DNA of 37,639 nt from the NCBI GenBank assembly GCA_965369325.1, contig CBDUQI010000032.1, positions 1 to 37,639 on the forward strand, given 5' to 3'. Positions 14,501-23,906 of this stretch are shown piece by piece. How positions within the stretch are numbered: position 1 is the first letter of the stretch; each line of letters starts with the position of its first letter. The notes beneath the pieces were generated by a model that had not been told where the DNA came from, made no database searches, and worked only from the letters and a program-made list of their open reading frames with translations. This DNA is from CBDUQI01 sp965369325 (GTDB lineage Bacteria; Pseudomonadota; Gammaproteobacteria; Steroidobacterales; JBCBZW01). The translations under genes were made by a program, and so were the position numbers.

Positions 14501-17500
14501 CTACCCACCGCCTCCGCGTGAGTTAAGAAGGTCCAGATACTCTTGTGTGGTCCGCGCGCCTTTGTCCAGATTACAGGTCTGACAAGTGTTCTGCGCGTTC
14601 CCCTGTGTATTGTTGCCACCGCGTGACTTCGGGTTCGCATGGTCGATGTTGGAGCGCTTGGGGTGGGGTTTGGGGCTGCGGATGGTCTTGTCGCCGCAAA
14701 AGACACAGCGGTCGCCCGACTCCTGGCGCGCCGCATCCTGCACCTTCTTGGGAAACGGTTTGCCCGCCCCCGGGCCACCGCTAGAACCGGGTTTGGGCGG
14801 GGGCGGCCGATTAGCCACCGGCCGCTTGAGCAACCCGCCCGTCAGGCAACCTACCACACCGCCGGTGATGCCACCGATCAATGCCGCACGTCCCACGTCT
14901 TTGTCACACCCGCCGGTCAGCGCCTCTGCTGCCGCCGCCGCCGCCGCACCAGTGGCGGCCCCCACCAGGCCGCCGCGAACACACGCGGCGATCAGTGGCG
15001 CAAAATTGCCGCTTGGATCGGTACGGTTCATCGGGTTGTTGCCGACGTAGCGATACAGATTCTGGTCAAAACCGGCGAAACCAATCGGGTCCTGAGTGGT
15101 AAAGCGGCCGCTGAGCGGATCGTAATACCGGGCACGGTAATAGATAAGCTGACTCTCGGTATCCCGCTCGCGTCCGGTGTAACCGAACGGCGAAATGACC
15201 GTCTCAGTGGCCGTGGCGGTCTGCCCGAAGGCATCGTATGCATAGCTGCTCACCACGGCACCCGCATCATCGCTAAGCTGGGTAATCGAACCCAGTCGAT
15301 CCGCATGCAGGTAGTGCACCGCGCCACCGCGCTGCATCTGCAGCGGCTGATCGACCAGCGGCCCATGACTGTAGCGGGCGAGCACCGCGTCGGCCGCGTC
15401 GTACTCAGCCAGCAGATCCTGATTGTCGTAGACAAAGCGGGAGACGGTGCCGTCTATATCTTTCTCAATCCGTCGGCCAAGGCCATCGTAACGGTAGCTC
15501 ACCACCGTGCCATCGGCCCGGTCGATTTGGATAAGCTGCTCCTGCGCGTCGTACGTATAGCTGGTGATATCGCCGCTGGCAGTCTCGTTGCGGGTGCCCA
15601 GATTGCCCGCGTCGTCGTAGCTGTAGGTGGCGTTGGCATCCGAGAGAAGACGGTTTACCGCATCATGGCTATGCGAGGCAGACAAATGAGAGACCTGCCG
15701 GTTACCCGCCAGATCATATTGATAGGTCTCAATCGCCATACCTGAGGCCAGCACCGCTGAGAGCTGCTCGGTCTCATCGTACTGATAGCTAAGATCCGCC
15801 AGTGCATCGCTCAGGCTATCGATGTTACCAATCGCATCGTAGGTATAGGCCTGATTGCGAATGGTAGTGGCGCCGCTTCGCAGCAACAGGGCATCCGGCA
15901 AACCGCGGTTGTTGTAGCCGAGATCCGATTGCACCGCGTTGGGGAAGTCGATACTCAACTGGCGGCCCACACCATCGGTGGTGAAAATAATTGGTGCCCC
16001 GGCGAACGGGGTGAGCGAGCTGATATTGTCTGCATCGTCGTAGCCATAGCTCAAAGCTTGGCCATCGCTGGTGCTCAGCATCGTGCGGTTGCCGGCCAGA
16101 TCGTAAGCAAAGCTCAGCGTGGTGTCGGGCTGGGTGCCCGTGGTGCTGGTGCTGCTAAGCCGGTTCAACACGTCCCAGGCGAAAGTGACGGATGAGTCGC
16201 TGTCATCCACGCCAGTAAGATTGCCTGCCTCATCATAGCTGTAGCTGATGAGATTGTCCGGCGTGCTCTGGGTGATCACGCGGCCAAGTTCATCGTAAAC
16301 GAAGCTCATCACGCTGCCGCGTTTGGAGGTGTAGGAGGTGATGTTGCTACGCAAGTCGTAACCGAAGGTTTCCGTCTTCAGCAGCGGGTCCTGGCGCGAC
16401 ATCAGCCGGCCGATCGGATCGTAAACAAACTGCGATATGTTGCCGTTCGGGTCGGTCACCTCGGTGGCGTTGCCCAGCACGTCATACTCGAAGGCTTCAA
16501 CCGCGCCGGTCGAATGGCTCACGGTGCGCAGCTGGTTAACTGCATCGTAGGTCATCACCATGAGGTTGCCGTTAGATAGCAGCGTCTGGATTGCGTTGCC
16601 GGCAAGGTCGTAGGTAAAGGCAGTCAACCCGGTGATGGGGTTGTCGATCGTGCTGATGCGATTGAGCTGATCGTAGGTGAACGCGGTGACCTCACCCGTG
16701 GCGTTCGTCACCGCGACCACATTGCCCTCGGCGTCGTAGTCAAATGAGTTCACGGCACCTTCGGGGTTGGTGGTGCTCAGCACCCGGCTCATCGCATCGT
16801 AGGTGACGGTGGTAACGTGCCCGTTCTCATCCGTCCATGAGGTCAAATCGCCTGCCGGGTTGTAGGCAAACGTACGCGTGTTCAACAGCGCGTCCGTTAC
16901 CTGCATCAGATTACCCTGCGGATCGTAAGTGAACGAGGTGGTATTGCCCCGCTGGTCGGTTACCGAGGCGGGCAATCCGTTCGGATTGTAGATCACCGTC
17001 ACCATGCGCCCGAGCGCATCGGTAATGGCTTGCGGATTGCCCTGGGTGTCCAGCGTGATATTGGTGGCGTGACCATCCGGATCGGTGATCGAAATCACCT
17101 GATTGAATAACGGGTCGTAGGCAAAGGCCGTTATCGCTCCGATCGACTCCTCGTTAATCGACAACACATTGCCCAGATCGTCATAGGTAAAGGCGACGGT
17201 TGAGGCATTGGGCCGGGTGATACGGGTCATCTGCCCGATCTCGTTGCGTTCGAACGCGGTGGTACGGGTGAGCGCATCCACCACCGAGGTGGTCCGCCCG
17301 AAACGATCGGTATTGGTCGTTTCTGTGTTGCCGTTGCCGTCGGTGACGGTAGCACGCGCCTGCGCCGGGCGTACCAACGGCGCCGGATCGGTGATGGTGC
17401 CCACGCCGGTTGCACGATCAACCAATGCCGACTGGTGAATGCTTGAGGTGCTGCGCACTGAGTCATCGGCCATGATGCTATTGAGATGTCGGCCGGTAAA

Positions 17501-20500
17501 ATCAAAGCTGCGCTGGGTTCGATTGCCACGGCCATCGGTTTCTGACGTCATCAAGTGATCGCCGTCATAGGCGAACCGGCGCGAGGTGCCGTCGGGTAGT
17601 ATCACCTGCGTCAGATCGTTGTTAACCGAGTACAGGAACTGCGTCAGCCGACCGGCTGCATCGGTCATGGTAGTCAGCCGCCCGCTGATGTAGTTCAGCT
17701 GCGTCACGCCACCCACCGGATCCGTAATCGAGGTGAGATTCTGATCTACGTCGTAACCGAAACTGGTGGTGTTATTGTTGCGGTCAACGACCGACGTCTG
17801 CAGGCCCTGCGCATCGAAGTTTATTCGCGTGCCGTCCTTGAGCGTGCGCACAAAGCCATTACTCTCAGACCGACTAAGCTGTGAGAAGTCGCCGGGTGAT
17901 GAGGTAAATCCGCCCGCGCTGGTAAACAGCTCATACTCCACATCCGGCTGGGAGTAATTGTAAAACCCGAAGCGGCCGCTGGGGAACTCGCCTTCCACAT
18001 CGAACACAACCTGATCGTCTATCAGCACGACGATGCGGTCGGCACCGTATTGCACTTCGAAATCGTAAAAGGTGTTGTCGAGCCAGCCGTTGGACGAGCC
18101 GAAATCGTTTGCCAACACGTCAAAATTGCTATTGGACGTATGCCCCCAGTAGGTGTCTAGAAAATCGGTAATGTCCTGGCCGGTGACTCGCGTCAGGGCA
18201 GGGCCCGCCGCGGCAAAGCGCCCGCTGAAAGTCTGATCGCCCTGCTTCCAGTCAAACAGAATGGCCTCGAGCGCGTTGTCGTCATTAGAGAAGGGGCCGC
18301 GGTAACCCATTACCAGTCCGATGAAGTCATCATCGCTGCTGGTGAGCACGCGCATGCGACCGCGCAAGGTGACGTCGATTAGATCCTGGGTACCGACAAA
18401 AAAGCTCGGGTCGCCGTTTTGTGTCTGAACAACCGAGTTGCCGTCGGCGGCAATCTGCCAGGTGGAAATCCCCAGGTTGCCCTGCGCGGTCCAGTCGAAC
18501 AGGCTGATCGGCGCTGGATCGTATCGCACAGCGCTGCCGCCGCCGTCGACAACAATCGCACCGTCGTTGAAGGTGGTGTAAAGGCGGTTGACGCCGGCAA
18601 TGCCCCAACCCGCGCCATAAGCGCTGTCGCGCGAATTGACGACCGTCAGCCTGCCGCCCGAACTGGCGCTGACCTTGGAGCTCGAGTAGTTGCTGGAGGT
18701 AGTGATTTCGTAGGCGTGCAGTCCGGTGGGCAACTCGCTGCCATCAAAGGCCGGCGCCACCTGCAGCACCTCATCCAAACTCTCGCTCAGCCCAGCGGTA
18801 GAGATAAACGTCTCGATGCTCTGCTCGACACCGCCGATGGTCACCCGATAAGAAACCGAATTGGGAACCGCCCCGCGCTGCGGTACGGTCAGCTCAAACG
18901 GAATCACCGGATAGGGTTTGGCGCGCTCGCTGCGATAGACGAACTTCAGCGGGCGCTCCTCGCCGAGCGCACGCGGCAAGGGAACGGAAAAGTCGGTGGA
19001 CAGCCAGCCGCTGCGCGTCTCTATCTCCGAGCTGACCGGTGCAGAGCTTTTATCGCAGGGGCAATTGTCCTCATCGCCCATGTCATCTGGATCTCCGGAG
19101 GGCGGCATGAAGGCATGCCAGGAGGCCGCGGAAATACCACCGCTGATGGTCTCCAGCATCTGACCGTCAACGCTTACCTCACCCACGCCAACAATCTTGA
19201 ACTCGCCACTGGCCGCATCCAGCGACCACAGATCCACCTCGTTGTCAGGTGGGAAACTCTCGATGTTCTCGAACATCACCGGCACCGGAGTAGAGAAGGT
19301 GACGCCCACCGGCTGCACCGTAATGAGCAGTGCGGGGTCCAGGCCTTCGGGGAGCTCCATCGGTGCGAACCCGCGCGGCACACTGGAGATGGACAGATCG
19401 CCGTCGAAGTCGGTGCCGTCCGGGTTCTTGGCGGTATTCGGCGGCACCATCATCATAATGCCAAGGTCTTCGTTCTCGAGCATGGTGGTAGTGTTCGGAT
19501 CCACCGTGACCACACTGGTGTCGTCGATTCTTGGCAGGAAGAACGGACGGTCGATCACGTTCACCACGTTCGGCTCCAGGGTGATGACCTCGCGAAAGCC
19601 CGCGTAGCTGGAGCCATCCGGCGCCGGCGCTGCATTGGTACTGTCGATATCGATCACCAGCTCATCGTCCGGCAGGTTGTCGATACTGAAGGTGCCATCA
19701 GCGGCGGAGACTGCACTCAGGCCAGTGCCGATAAAGGAGACGGTCGCACCCACGACGGGGGAGGTAGTACCGCTGGCGTAATCGTTCGCATCCAACAGCT
19801 GACCCACGATACTGGCCGGTGCGCCCGGGTCCACATCCGGTACCGTGACGCGTACGAACTCTGACACCACCGAGGTGCCGTCGGAGACGGCGAAGGTCAG
19901 ATCATAGATCCCCAGCTCCTCCACCGAGGGGCTGAAAGTAAACTGCCCGGTGGCCGCATCCAGCAGCGCGTTGGGTGGCAACGGAAACGGTGTGACCGAA
20001 AACACCAGCTCATCGTTGTTTGGATCGCTGGCCTGCAGGGTAAAGCTCAGCATCGAGCCGACGGGCGCGATCTGATCATCCACCGGGGTAATCGACGGCG
20101 GCAGGAACAAGCCGGAGGGTCCCGGGGCGCTGAACACAGCGGCCTTGAACGCGGCCAGATCCAGAAAATCCACCACGCCGTCGCCGTTAAAGTCGGCCAG
20201 CTCGTTGCTGGTAAAAAACAGGTCCTTGAGCTCGGCGAGATCAGCAAGATCCACACTGCCATCGTTGTTCAGATCGGCATCGCAGGCATTGCCGAAGCCA
20301 TCACCGTCCGTGTCGGTTTGTGCCGGGTTCGCGACGGCCAGGCAATTGTCCAGCGGATCGCTGATGCCATCGCCATCCATATCATCGCCGCCGTGAGCAC
20401 GCTCGGCCGCATTGACCAGCACGGTGACCGGATAACTGTCTGCCAGTCCGTCATTGGCGATTAACTGCAGCACGTACTGGCCTGCCATGTCCGGCATGAA

Positions 20501-21421
20501 AGTGGGAGTTGTGGCGGAGGCGTGGGTCAGGCTCGCCGCGCTGCCGGGCGGCGCGTACAACAAGTCCCAACGAAAATTCAGCGCCTGCTGATCGATGTCG
20601 CTGGAATCGGCAGCGCTCAGCGCCACCGGCTCGCCCACCAGCGCCGGGCCGTCGACGCGCACTCGCGCGATCGGACGGGAGTTGTTTGTGCTGACGGTCA
20701 GGTAATCGCGGCTGACAGCGCCCATCGCATCGGTCACGGTCAGCGACAGCGCATACTCACCCGGTTCGGCTATCTGAAAACTGGGCCGGGGGGTCTCGGC
20801 CTCGCGCAGCACCGTGGTGCCGGCATCGGGTTGAGCATCGAACTGCCATTGGTAAGTGAGGTTGCCATCGTCAGGGTCGCGAGACCCCGCACCTTCCAGC
20901 AACACCACCGAGCCCACCGGCAGGGTTTGATCCGGGCCGGCGTTTGCGACCGGCGGCGTATTTGCCGTGGACAGCGTGATCGCGACGGACGCGCTGTCTA
21001 TCACACCATCGTTCACCGTGAGGCGCACCACGTACGCCCCGGGCAGATCCACGAAGAAGCCGCTGGCAAGGCCGTTGCGAGCGGACAGGGCAGCGGCGCT
21101 GCCGGCTGGCGCGTCCACAATCTCCCAGCGGTAGGACAGGCGATTGCCATCTGCATCAGTGGACTGGCTGGCGTCCAGGCGTACTTGGCTGCCCAAACCA
21201 AAGCTGTCGCGCAAACGTGGGCGCGCAACAGGTGCGCGGTTGAGCAATTGCCCGGCGGCGAGCGCAGTGGGCGAGCGGGCGCCCGCATCTATTCCGGCTG
21301 CCAGCTCCACCGGCAACACCATCGCCAGACTAACGCCAAGCGCCGCCACTAGCGCGACGCGCGAGCGCGCGGACCAGGCAACTGCGACACCAAGCAAACG
21401 ATCTGCACCTAACCATCCCAT
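14501..21421 (-). CDS. Giant secreted YD/RHS-repeat protein with C-terminal HNH nuclease (polymorphic-toxin type)
   Basis: 2306 residues. Order: N-terminal hydrophobic segment (RVALVAALGVSLAMVLPVEL), likely a Sec signal; three PKD-type domains to about 335; a TSP3/dockerin-like calcium cassette at about 343-436 (DMDGDGISDPLDNC, DLNNDGSVDLADLAELK, DFNGDGVVDFLDLAAFK, APGPSG); an Ig/cadherin-like domain; a carboxypeptidase-regulatory-like segment; GAGWGIAGVNRLY; a TSP C-terminal-like insert at about 965-1165; about 30 YD repeats at 1190-2110; the RHS boundary YRYVGNNPMNRTDPSG near 2130; a glycine/alanine-rich hydrophobic stretch; and an HNH nuclease at 2238-2306 (CVFCGDK, NIDHANPKSRGGNN, CQTCNLDKG). 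The shell normally encloses the toxin tip, which here should cut nucleic acid. GAGGGGG lies five bases before ATG 21421. No PAAR, VgrG or T6SS gene is nearby, so Sec-dependent export is more likely. A small DUF4265-like gene follows. Confidence 0.9.
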   Translation of the reverse strand: MGWLGADRLLGVAVAWSARSRVALVAALGVSLAMVLPVELAAGIDAGARSPTALAAGQLLNRAPVARPRLRDSFGLGSQVRLDASQSTDADGNRLSYRWEIVDAPAGSAAALSARNGLASGFFVDLPGAYVVRLTVNDGVIDSASVAITLSTANTPPVANAGPDQTLPVGSVVLLEGAGSRDPDDGNLTYQWQFDAQPDAGTTVLREAETPRPSFQIAEPGEYALSLTVTDAMGAVSRDYLTVSTNNSRPIARVRVDGPALVGEPVALSAADSSDIDQQALNFRWDLLYAPPGSAASLTHASATTPTFMPDMAGQYVLQLIANDGLADSYPVTVLVNAAERAHGGDDMDGDGISDPLDNCLAVANPAQTDTDGDGFGNACDADLNNDGSVDLADLAELKDLFFTSNELADFNGDGVVDFLDLAAFKAAVFSAPGPSGLFLPPSITPVDDQIAPVGSMLSFTLQASDPNNDELVFSVTPFPLPPNALLDAATGQFTFSPSVEELGIYDLTFAVSDGTSVVSEFVRVTVPDVDPGAPASIVGQLLDANDYASGTTSPVVGATVSFIGTGLSAVSAADGTFSIDNLPDDELVIDIDSTNAAPAPDGSSYAGFREVITLEPNVVNVIDRPFFLPRIDDTSVVTVDPNTTTMLENEDLGIMMMVPPNTAKNPDGTDFDGDLSISSVPRGFAPMELPEGLDPALLITVQPVGVTFSTPVPVMFENIESFPPDNEVDLWSLDAASGEFKIVGVGEVSVDGQMLETISGGISAASWHAFMPPSGDPDDMGDEDNCPCDKSSAPVSSEIETRSGWLSTDFSVPLPRALGEERPLKFVYRSERAKPYPVIPFELTVPQRGAVPNSVSYRVTIGGVEQSIETFISTAGLSESLDEVLQVAPAFDGSELPTGLHAYEITTSSNYSSSKVSASSGGRLTVVNSRDSAYGAGWGIAGVNRLYTTFNDGAIVVDGGGSAVRYDPAPISLFDWTAQGNLGISTWQIAADGNSVVQTQNGDPSFFVGTQDLIDVTLRGRMRVLTSSDDDFIGLVMGYRGPFSNDDNALEAILFDWKQGDQTFSGRFAAAGPALTRVTGQDITDFLDTYWGHTSNSNFDVLANDFGSSNGWLDNTFYDFEVQYGADRIVVLIDDQVVFDVEGEFPSGRFGFYNYSQPDVEYELFTSAGGFTSSPGDFSQLSRSESNGFVRTLKDGTRINFDAQGLQTSVVDRNNNTTSFGYDVDQNLTSITDPVGGVTQLNYISGRLTTMTDAAGRLTQFLYSVNNDLTQVILPDGTSRRFAYDGDHLMTSETDGRGNRTQRSFDFTGRHLNSIMADDSVRSTSSIHQSALVDRATGVGTITDPAPLVRPAQARATVTDGNGNTETTNTDRFGRTTSVVDALTRTTAFERNEIGQMTRITRPNASTVAFTYDDLGNVLSINEESIGAITAFAYDPLFNQVISITDPDGHATNITLDTQGNPQAITDALGRMVTVIYNPNGLPASVTDQRGNTTSFTYDPQGNLMQVTDALLNTRTFAYNPAGDLTSWTDENGHVTTVTYDAMSRVLSTTNPEGAVNSFDYDAEGNVVAVTNATGEVTAFTYDQLNRISTIDNPITGLTAFTYDLAGNAIQTLLSNGNLMVMTYDAVNQLRTVSHSTGAVEAFEYDVLGNATEVTDPNGNISQFVYDPIGRLMSRQDPLLKTETFGYDLRSNITSYTSKRGSVMSFVYDELGRVITQSTPDNLISYSYDEAGNLTGVDDSDSSVTFAWDVLNRLSSTSTTGTQPDTTLSFAYDLAGNRTMLSTSDGQALSYGYDDADNISSLTPFAGAPIIFTTDGVGRQLSIDFPNAVQSDLGYNNRGLPDALLLRSGATTIRNQAYTYDAIGNIDSLSDALADLSYQYDETEQLSAVLASGMAIETYQYDLAGNRQVSHLSASHSHDAVNRLLSDANATYSYDDAGNLGTRNETASGDITSYTYDAQEQLIQIDRADGTVVSYRYDGLGRRIEKDIDGTVSRFVYDNQDLLAEYDAADAVLARYSHGPLVDQPLQMQRGGAVHYLHADRLGSITQLSDDAGAVVSSYAYDAFGQTATATETVISPFGYTGRERDTESQLIYYRARYYDPLSGRFTTQDPIGFAGFDQNLYRYVGNNPMNRTDPSGNFAPLIAACVRGGLVGAATGAAAAAAAEALTGGCDKDVGRAALIGGITGGVVGCLTGGLLKRPVANRPPPPKPGSSGGPGAGKPFPKKVQDAARQESGDRCVFCGDKTIRSPKPHPKRSNIDHANPKSRGGNNTQGNAQNTCQTCNLDKGARTTQEYLDLLNSRGGGG

Positions 21422-21459
21422 AACGACCCCCTCAGCAATGGATATGTTCGCGGGGCGCC

Positions 21460-21489
21460 ATTATTAACGCGTTCACACGTTATGTTCAA
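21460..21489 (-). promoter_or_regulatory. Candidate sigma-70 promoter of the RHS gene
   Basis: Read on the minus strand: -35 TTGAAC (21489-21484), an 18-base spacer and -10 AATAAT (21465-21460, five of six consensus bases). Transcription would begin about 30 bases before the ATG at 21421, leaving room for the GAGGGGG ribosome site. The palindromes AAACGTTT and AACGCGTT overlap or flank the -35 and could bind a regulator. Confidence 0.5.
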
Positions 21490-21528
21490 ACGTTTGGCAT
21501 GCGAATGGCCGGTTCGCGCGCGTTTCGG

Positions 21529-22767
21529 CTAGCTCTCCTCGTTTGAGGCGGCCTCTTCCACCGCATCGGGATACATTTCAAGCTCGGCCTGTGAGGTGCG
21601 CATCATGGGCACGAAGGCGTCCTGCTCCTCCGCATCCACCGGCGGGGTGACAATGGCGCGGGTGAATCCAAATAGTGTCAGGCTGAACATACCGATCGCC
21701 AGCGTCATATACATGCCGCGTGGCCCGATTACCTGCATCACAGTACCGACCGCAACGGGGGCGGCAATGGCCCCGACCGCGTACACCATCAGCAGGCCAC
21801 TGGAAGTCGCCAGCATTCGGTCCACCGGCACGTGGTCGTTGGTATGCGCAACCGCCAGCGGGTAGAGCGAGAACACGGCACCGCCCAGCGCAAAGACCAT
21901 CACCAGCATCGGGGCACCGAAGCGCGCGATGGTAATCAGCGCTAGCGCCAGCAGTCCACCAGCGATGGCGACCAACAGCAATACCTTGCGTCGGTCAATC
22001 AAATCGGAAAATCGCCCGATCGGCACCTGTAGTAATGCGCCGCCCAGGATCGTAGTAGTCATAAATGTCGCAATCTGGCTGGTACTCATGCCGGACTGTT
22101 GCGCGAACACCGGGCCCAGCGATAGTAGGGTGGCGGTGCTCAACGCAGCCACCGCCGTGCCCAGCACGCCAAGTGGCGAGGTGCGCCAGAGCTCAGGCAG
22201 GTCGATGTGGGCTTTGCGAATTCGCCGCGGCTGGCGCACGGTGGTGAGTGCGATCGGCAACAACGCCAGACTCAACAGGCCAGCCACCAGCATAAACGGG
22301 GCGTGCCCATTGTCCGTGCCCAGTAACAGCAGCAACTGGGTTAAGCCCAGGCACAGTAGGCTGGTCTGGTTGTAGGTAAAGAACAGGCGTCCGCGAGTCT
22401 CGTTGGTGGCCATCACATTCAGCCAGCTTTCCACCACCATGAAAATAATTACCACGCAAAAGCCACCTACCAGGCGTAGAACGCCCCACACCAGTGGCTC
22501 AGTGGAAATGGTGTGCAACAGACCCGCGACGGAGGCGAGGGCTGCCATCGCGGCAAACGCGCGAATGTGGCCCACGCGACGGACCAGCGACGGTCCGAAG
22601 AACGTCCCGGCAAGAAAGCCCGCGAAGTACGCCGACATGATCAGGCCGGTGGCCAGTGCGCTGAAGCCGGCTTCACTCCCGCGCACACCAACTACAGTGG
22701 TTAAGAACCCGTTGGCGCTTACGACCACCGCGACCCCTATCAGCAGTGTCCAGATTTGATTTAGCAT
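21529..22767 (-). CDS. MFS transporter, YcaD-like
   Basis: About 412 residues with 12 hydrophobic segments. The N-terminus (MLNQIWTLLIGVAVVVSANG), GLIMSAYFAGFLAGTFFGPS followed by the loop LVRRVGHIRAF between helices 2 and 3, and VVESWLNVMATNETRGRLF fit the YcaD-like branch of the major facilitator superfamily. Substrate unknown. ATG 22767 was chosen because the preceding 42 residues of the open frame are polar and unlike family members; no strong ribosome site is visible. An acidic tail (PVDAEEQDAFVPMMRTSQAE) is cytoplasmic. It lies between acuI and the RHS gene on the same strand, 137 and 107 bases away. Confidence 0.88.
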   Translation of the reverse strand: MLNQIWTLLIGVAVVVSANGFLTTVVGVRGSEAGFSALATGLIMSAYFAGFLAGTFFGPSLVRRVGHIRAFAAMAALASVAGLLHTISTEPLVWGVLRLVGGFCVVIIFMVVESWLNVMATNETRGRLFFTYNQTSLLCLGLTQLLLLLGTDNGHAPFMLVAGLLSLALLPIALTTVRQPRRIRKAHIDLPELWRTSPLGVLGTAVAALSTATLLSLGPVFAQQSGMSTSQIATFMTTTILGGALLQVPIGRFSDLIDRRKVLLLVAIAGGLLALALITIARFGAPMLVMVFALGGAVFSLYPLAVAHTNDHVPVDRMLATSSGLLMVYAVGAIAAPVAVGTVMQVIGPRGMYMTLAIGMFSLTLFGFTRAIVTPPVDAEEQDAFVPMMRTSQAELEMYPDAVEEAASNEES

Positions 22768-22904
22768 CGGCGTCTCGCACCCGGCATACCCACACTGTCG
22801 AGTGGTACGCCGCAACAGCTGTAGCGGGGGGCAGGCAACCCCGGTCTCGGAGTGCCCTCGGAACTTACTGTGGACCTTCGTGCAGGCCCGCACAAGCGGT
22901 ATTG

Positions 22905-23906
22905 TCAGTCGCCGGAAACACGCACGACGATGCGCCCGGTCACACTACCCGTCATAAAGTCATCGAATGCGCCCGGCAGGTCTTCAAAATCGATAGTGCT
23001 CGCGGCCACCTGGCTAAGTGCCGCCGGTTTCAGATCGCCGCCCAGACGTTCCCACACACGCTCGCGCAGGGCGCGCGGTGTGTCCACGGAGTTGATCCCC
23101 AGCAGGTTAACGCCGCGCAGGATAAACGGCAGAACGGTGGTGTTCAGCTCGTGGCTGGCGGCCAGCCCGATGCTGGCGATATTGCCACCGTAACCGACGG
23201 TGCGCGTAAGCCAAGTGAGGATGTCACCGCCCAGATTGTCCACAGCGCCTCCCCACATCGCTTTTTCCATCGGCCGTTTGCCTAGATCAATGTCCTGCCG
23301 GCGCAGGATCTGGCTGGCGCCGATGCTGGCCAGGTACTCATCGGCGGAGTCTTTACCGCTCACGGCTGCCACCTCGAACCCCAGCCCGGCAAGCATGTTC
23401 ACGGCCAGTGAGCCAACCCCGCCGGTCGCGCCGGTTACCACCACCGGTCCATTGGCAGGCTGCTGATCGTTATCCTGCATCCGGCACACCGCCAGCGCCG
23501 CGGTGAAACCTGCCGTGCCCAATTGCATCGCGGCGTGGGCGTCAATCGCTGGCGGCAACGCAATCACCGCCTCAGCCGGCACCCGCAGGTAACGGGCGTA
23601 GCCACCGTCGCGGGTTTCGCTCAGCCCGCAGCCATTTACCACGACGGGCTGGCCGGGGGTAAAGCGCGCATCGTCACTGCTGTGTACCGTGCCTGCAGCA
23701 TCGATGCCGCCCACTAGCGGGAAGCGGCGCAAAATACGTCCGCGACCCGTGGCCGCCAGCGCATCCTTAAAGTTAATCGTCGAGTGGGTGACGCGGATGA
23801 CCACCTCACCGTCGCTCAGGTCATCCAGGCAGATCTGCTCAAACCGCGCCTCGACGCCCTTATCTTTTTGATGAATACGATACGCTGCGAATGATTCGGT
23901 ACTCAT
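22905..23906 (-). CDS. acuI: Acrylyl-CoA reductase family oxidoreductase (AcuI/YhdH-like)
   Basis: 333 residues. MDR protein of the YhdH/AcuI group: RVTHSTINFKDALAATGRG, FPLVGGIDAAGTV, GCGLSETRDGGYARY, VTGATGGVGSLAV (NADPH-binding) and WGGAVDNLGGDIL are characteristic of this family. AcuI reduces acrylyl-CoA to propionyl-CoA with NADPH, which removes toxic acryloyl-CoA from DMSP or 3-hydroxypropionate breakdown. The ATG (23906) overlaps the stop of the MBL hydrolase gene as ATGA, so the two are translationally coupled. No DMSP lyase gene is visible in the window. Family is firm; the exact acrylyl-CoA specificity is inferred. Confidence 0.87.
   Translation of the reverse strand: MSTESFAAYRIHQKDKGVEARFEQICLDDLSDGEVVIRVTHSTINFKDALAATGRGRILRRFPLVGGIDAAGTVHSSDDARFTPGQPVVVNGCGLSETRDGGYARYLRVPAEAVIALPPAIDAHAAMQLGTAGFTAALAVCRMQDNDQQPANGPVVVTGATGGVGSLAVNMLAGLGFEVAAVSGKDSADEYLASIGASQILRRQDIDLGKRPMEKAMWGGAVDNLGGDILTWLTRTVGYGGNIASIGLAASHELNTTVLPFILRGVNLLGINSVDTPRALRERVWERLGGDLKPAALSQVAASTIDFEDLPGAFDDFMTGSVTGRIVVRVSGD

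Noticed and set aside
15060..17850. Repetitive DNA in the YD region considered as CRISPR or satellite
   Set aside because: The repeats are divergent codon-level YD motifs in one open frame, not identical spaced repeats.
18419..19864. Long plus-strand ORF (481 codons) opposite the RHS gene
   Set aside because: Antisense shadow of the GC-rich RHS coding frame; composition lacks recognisable domains and it is fully inside a clear gene.
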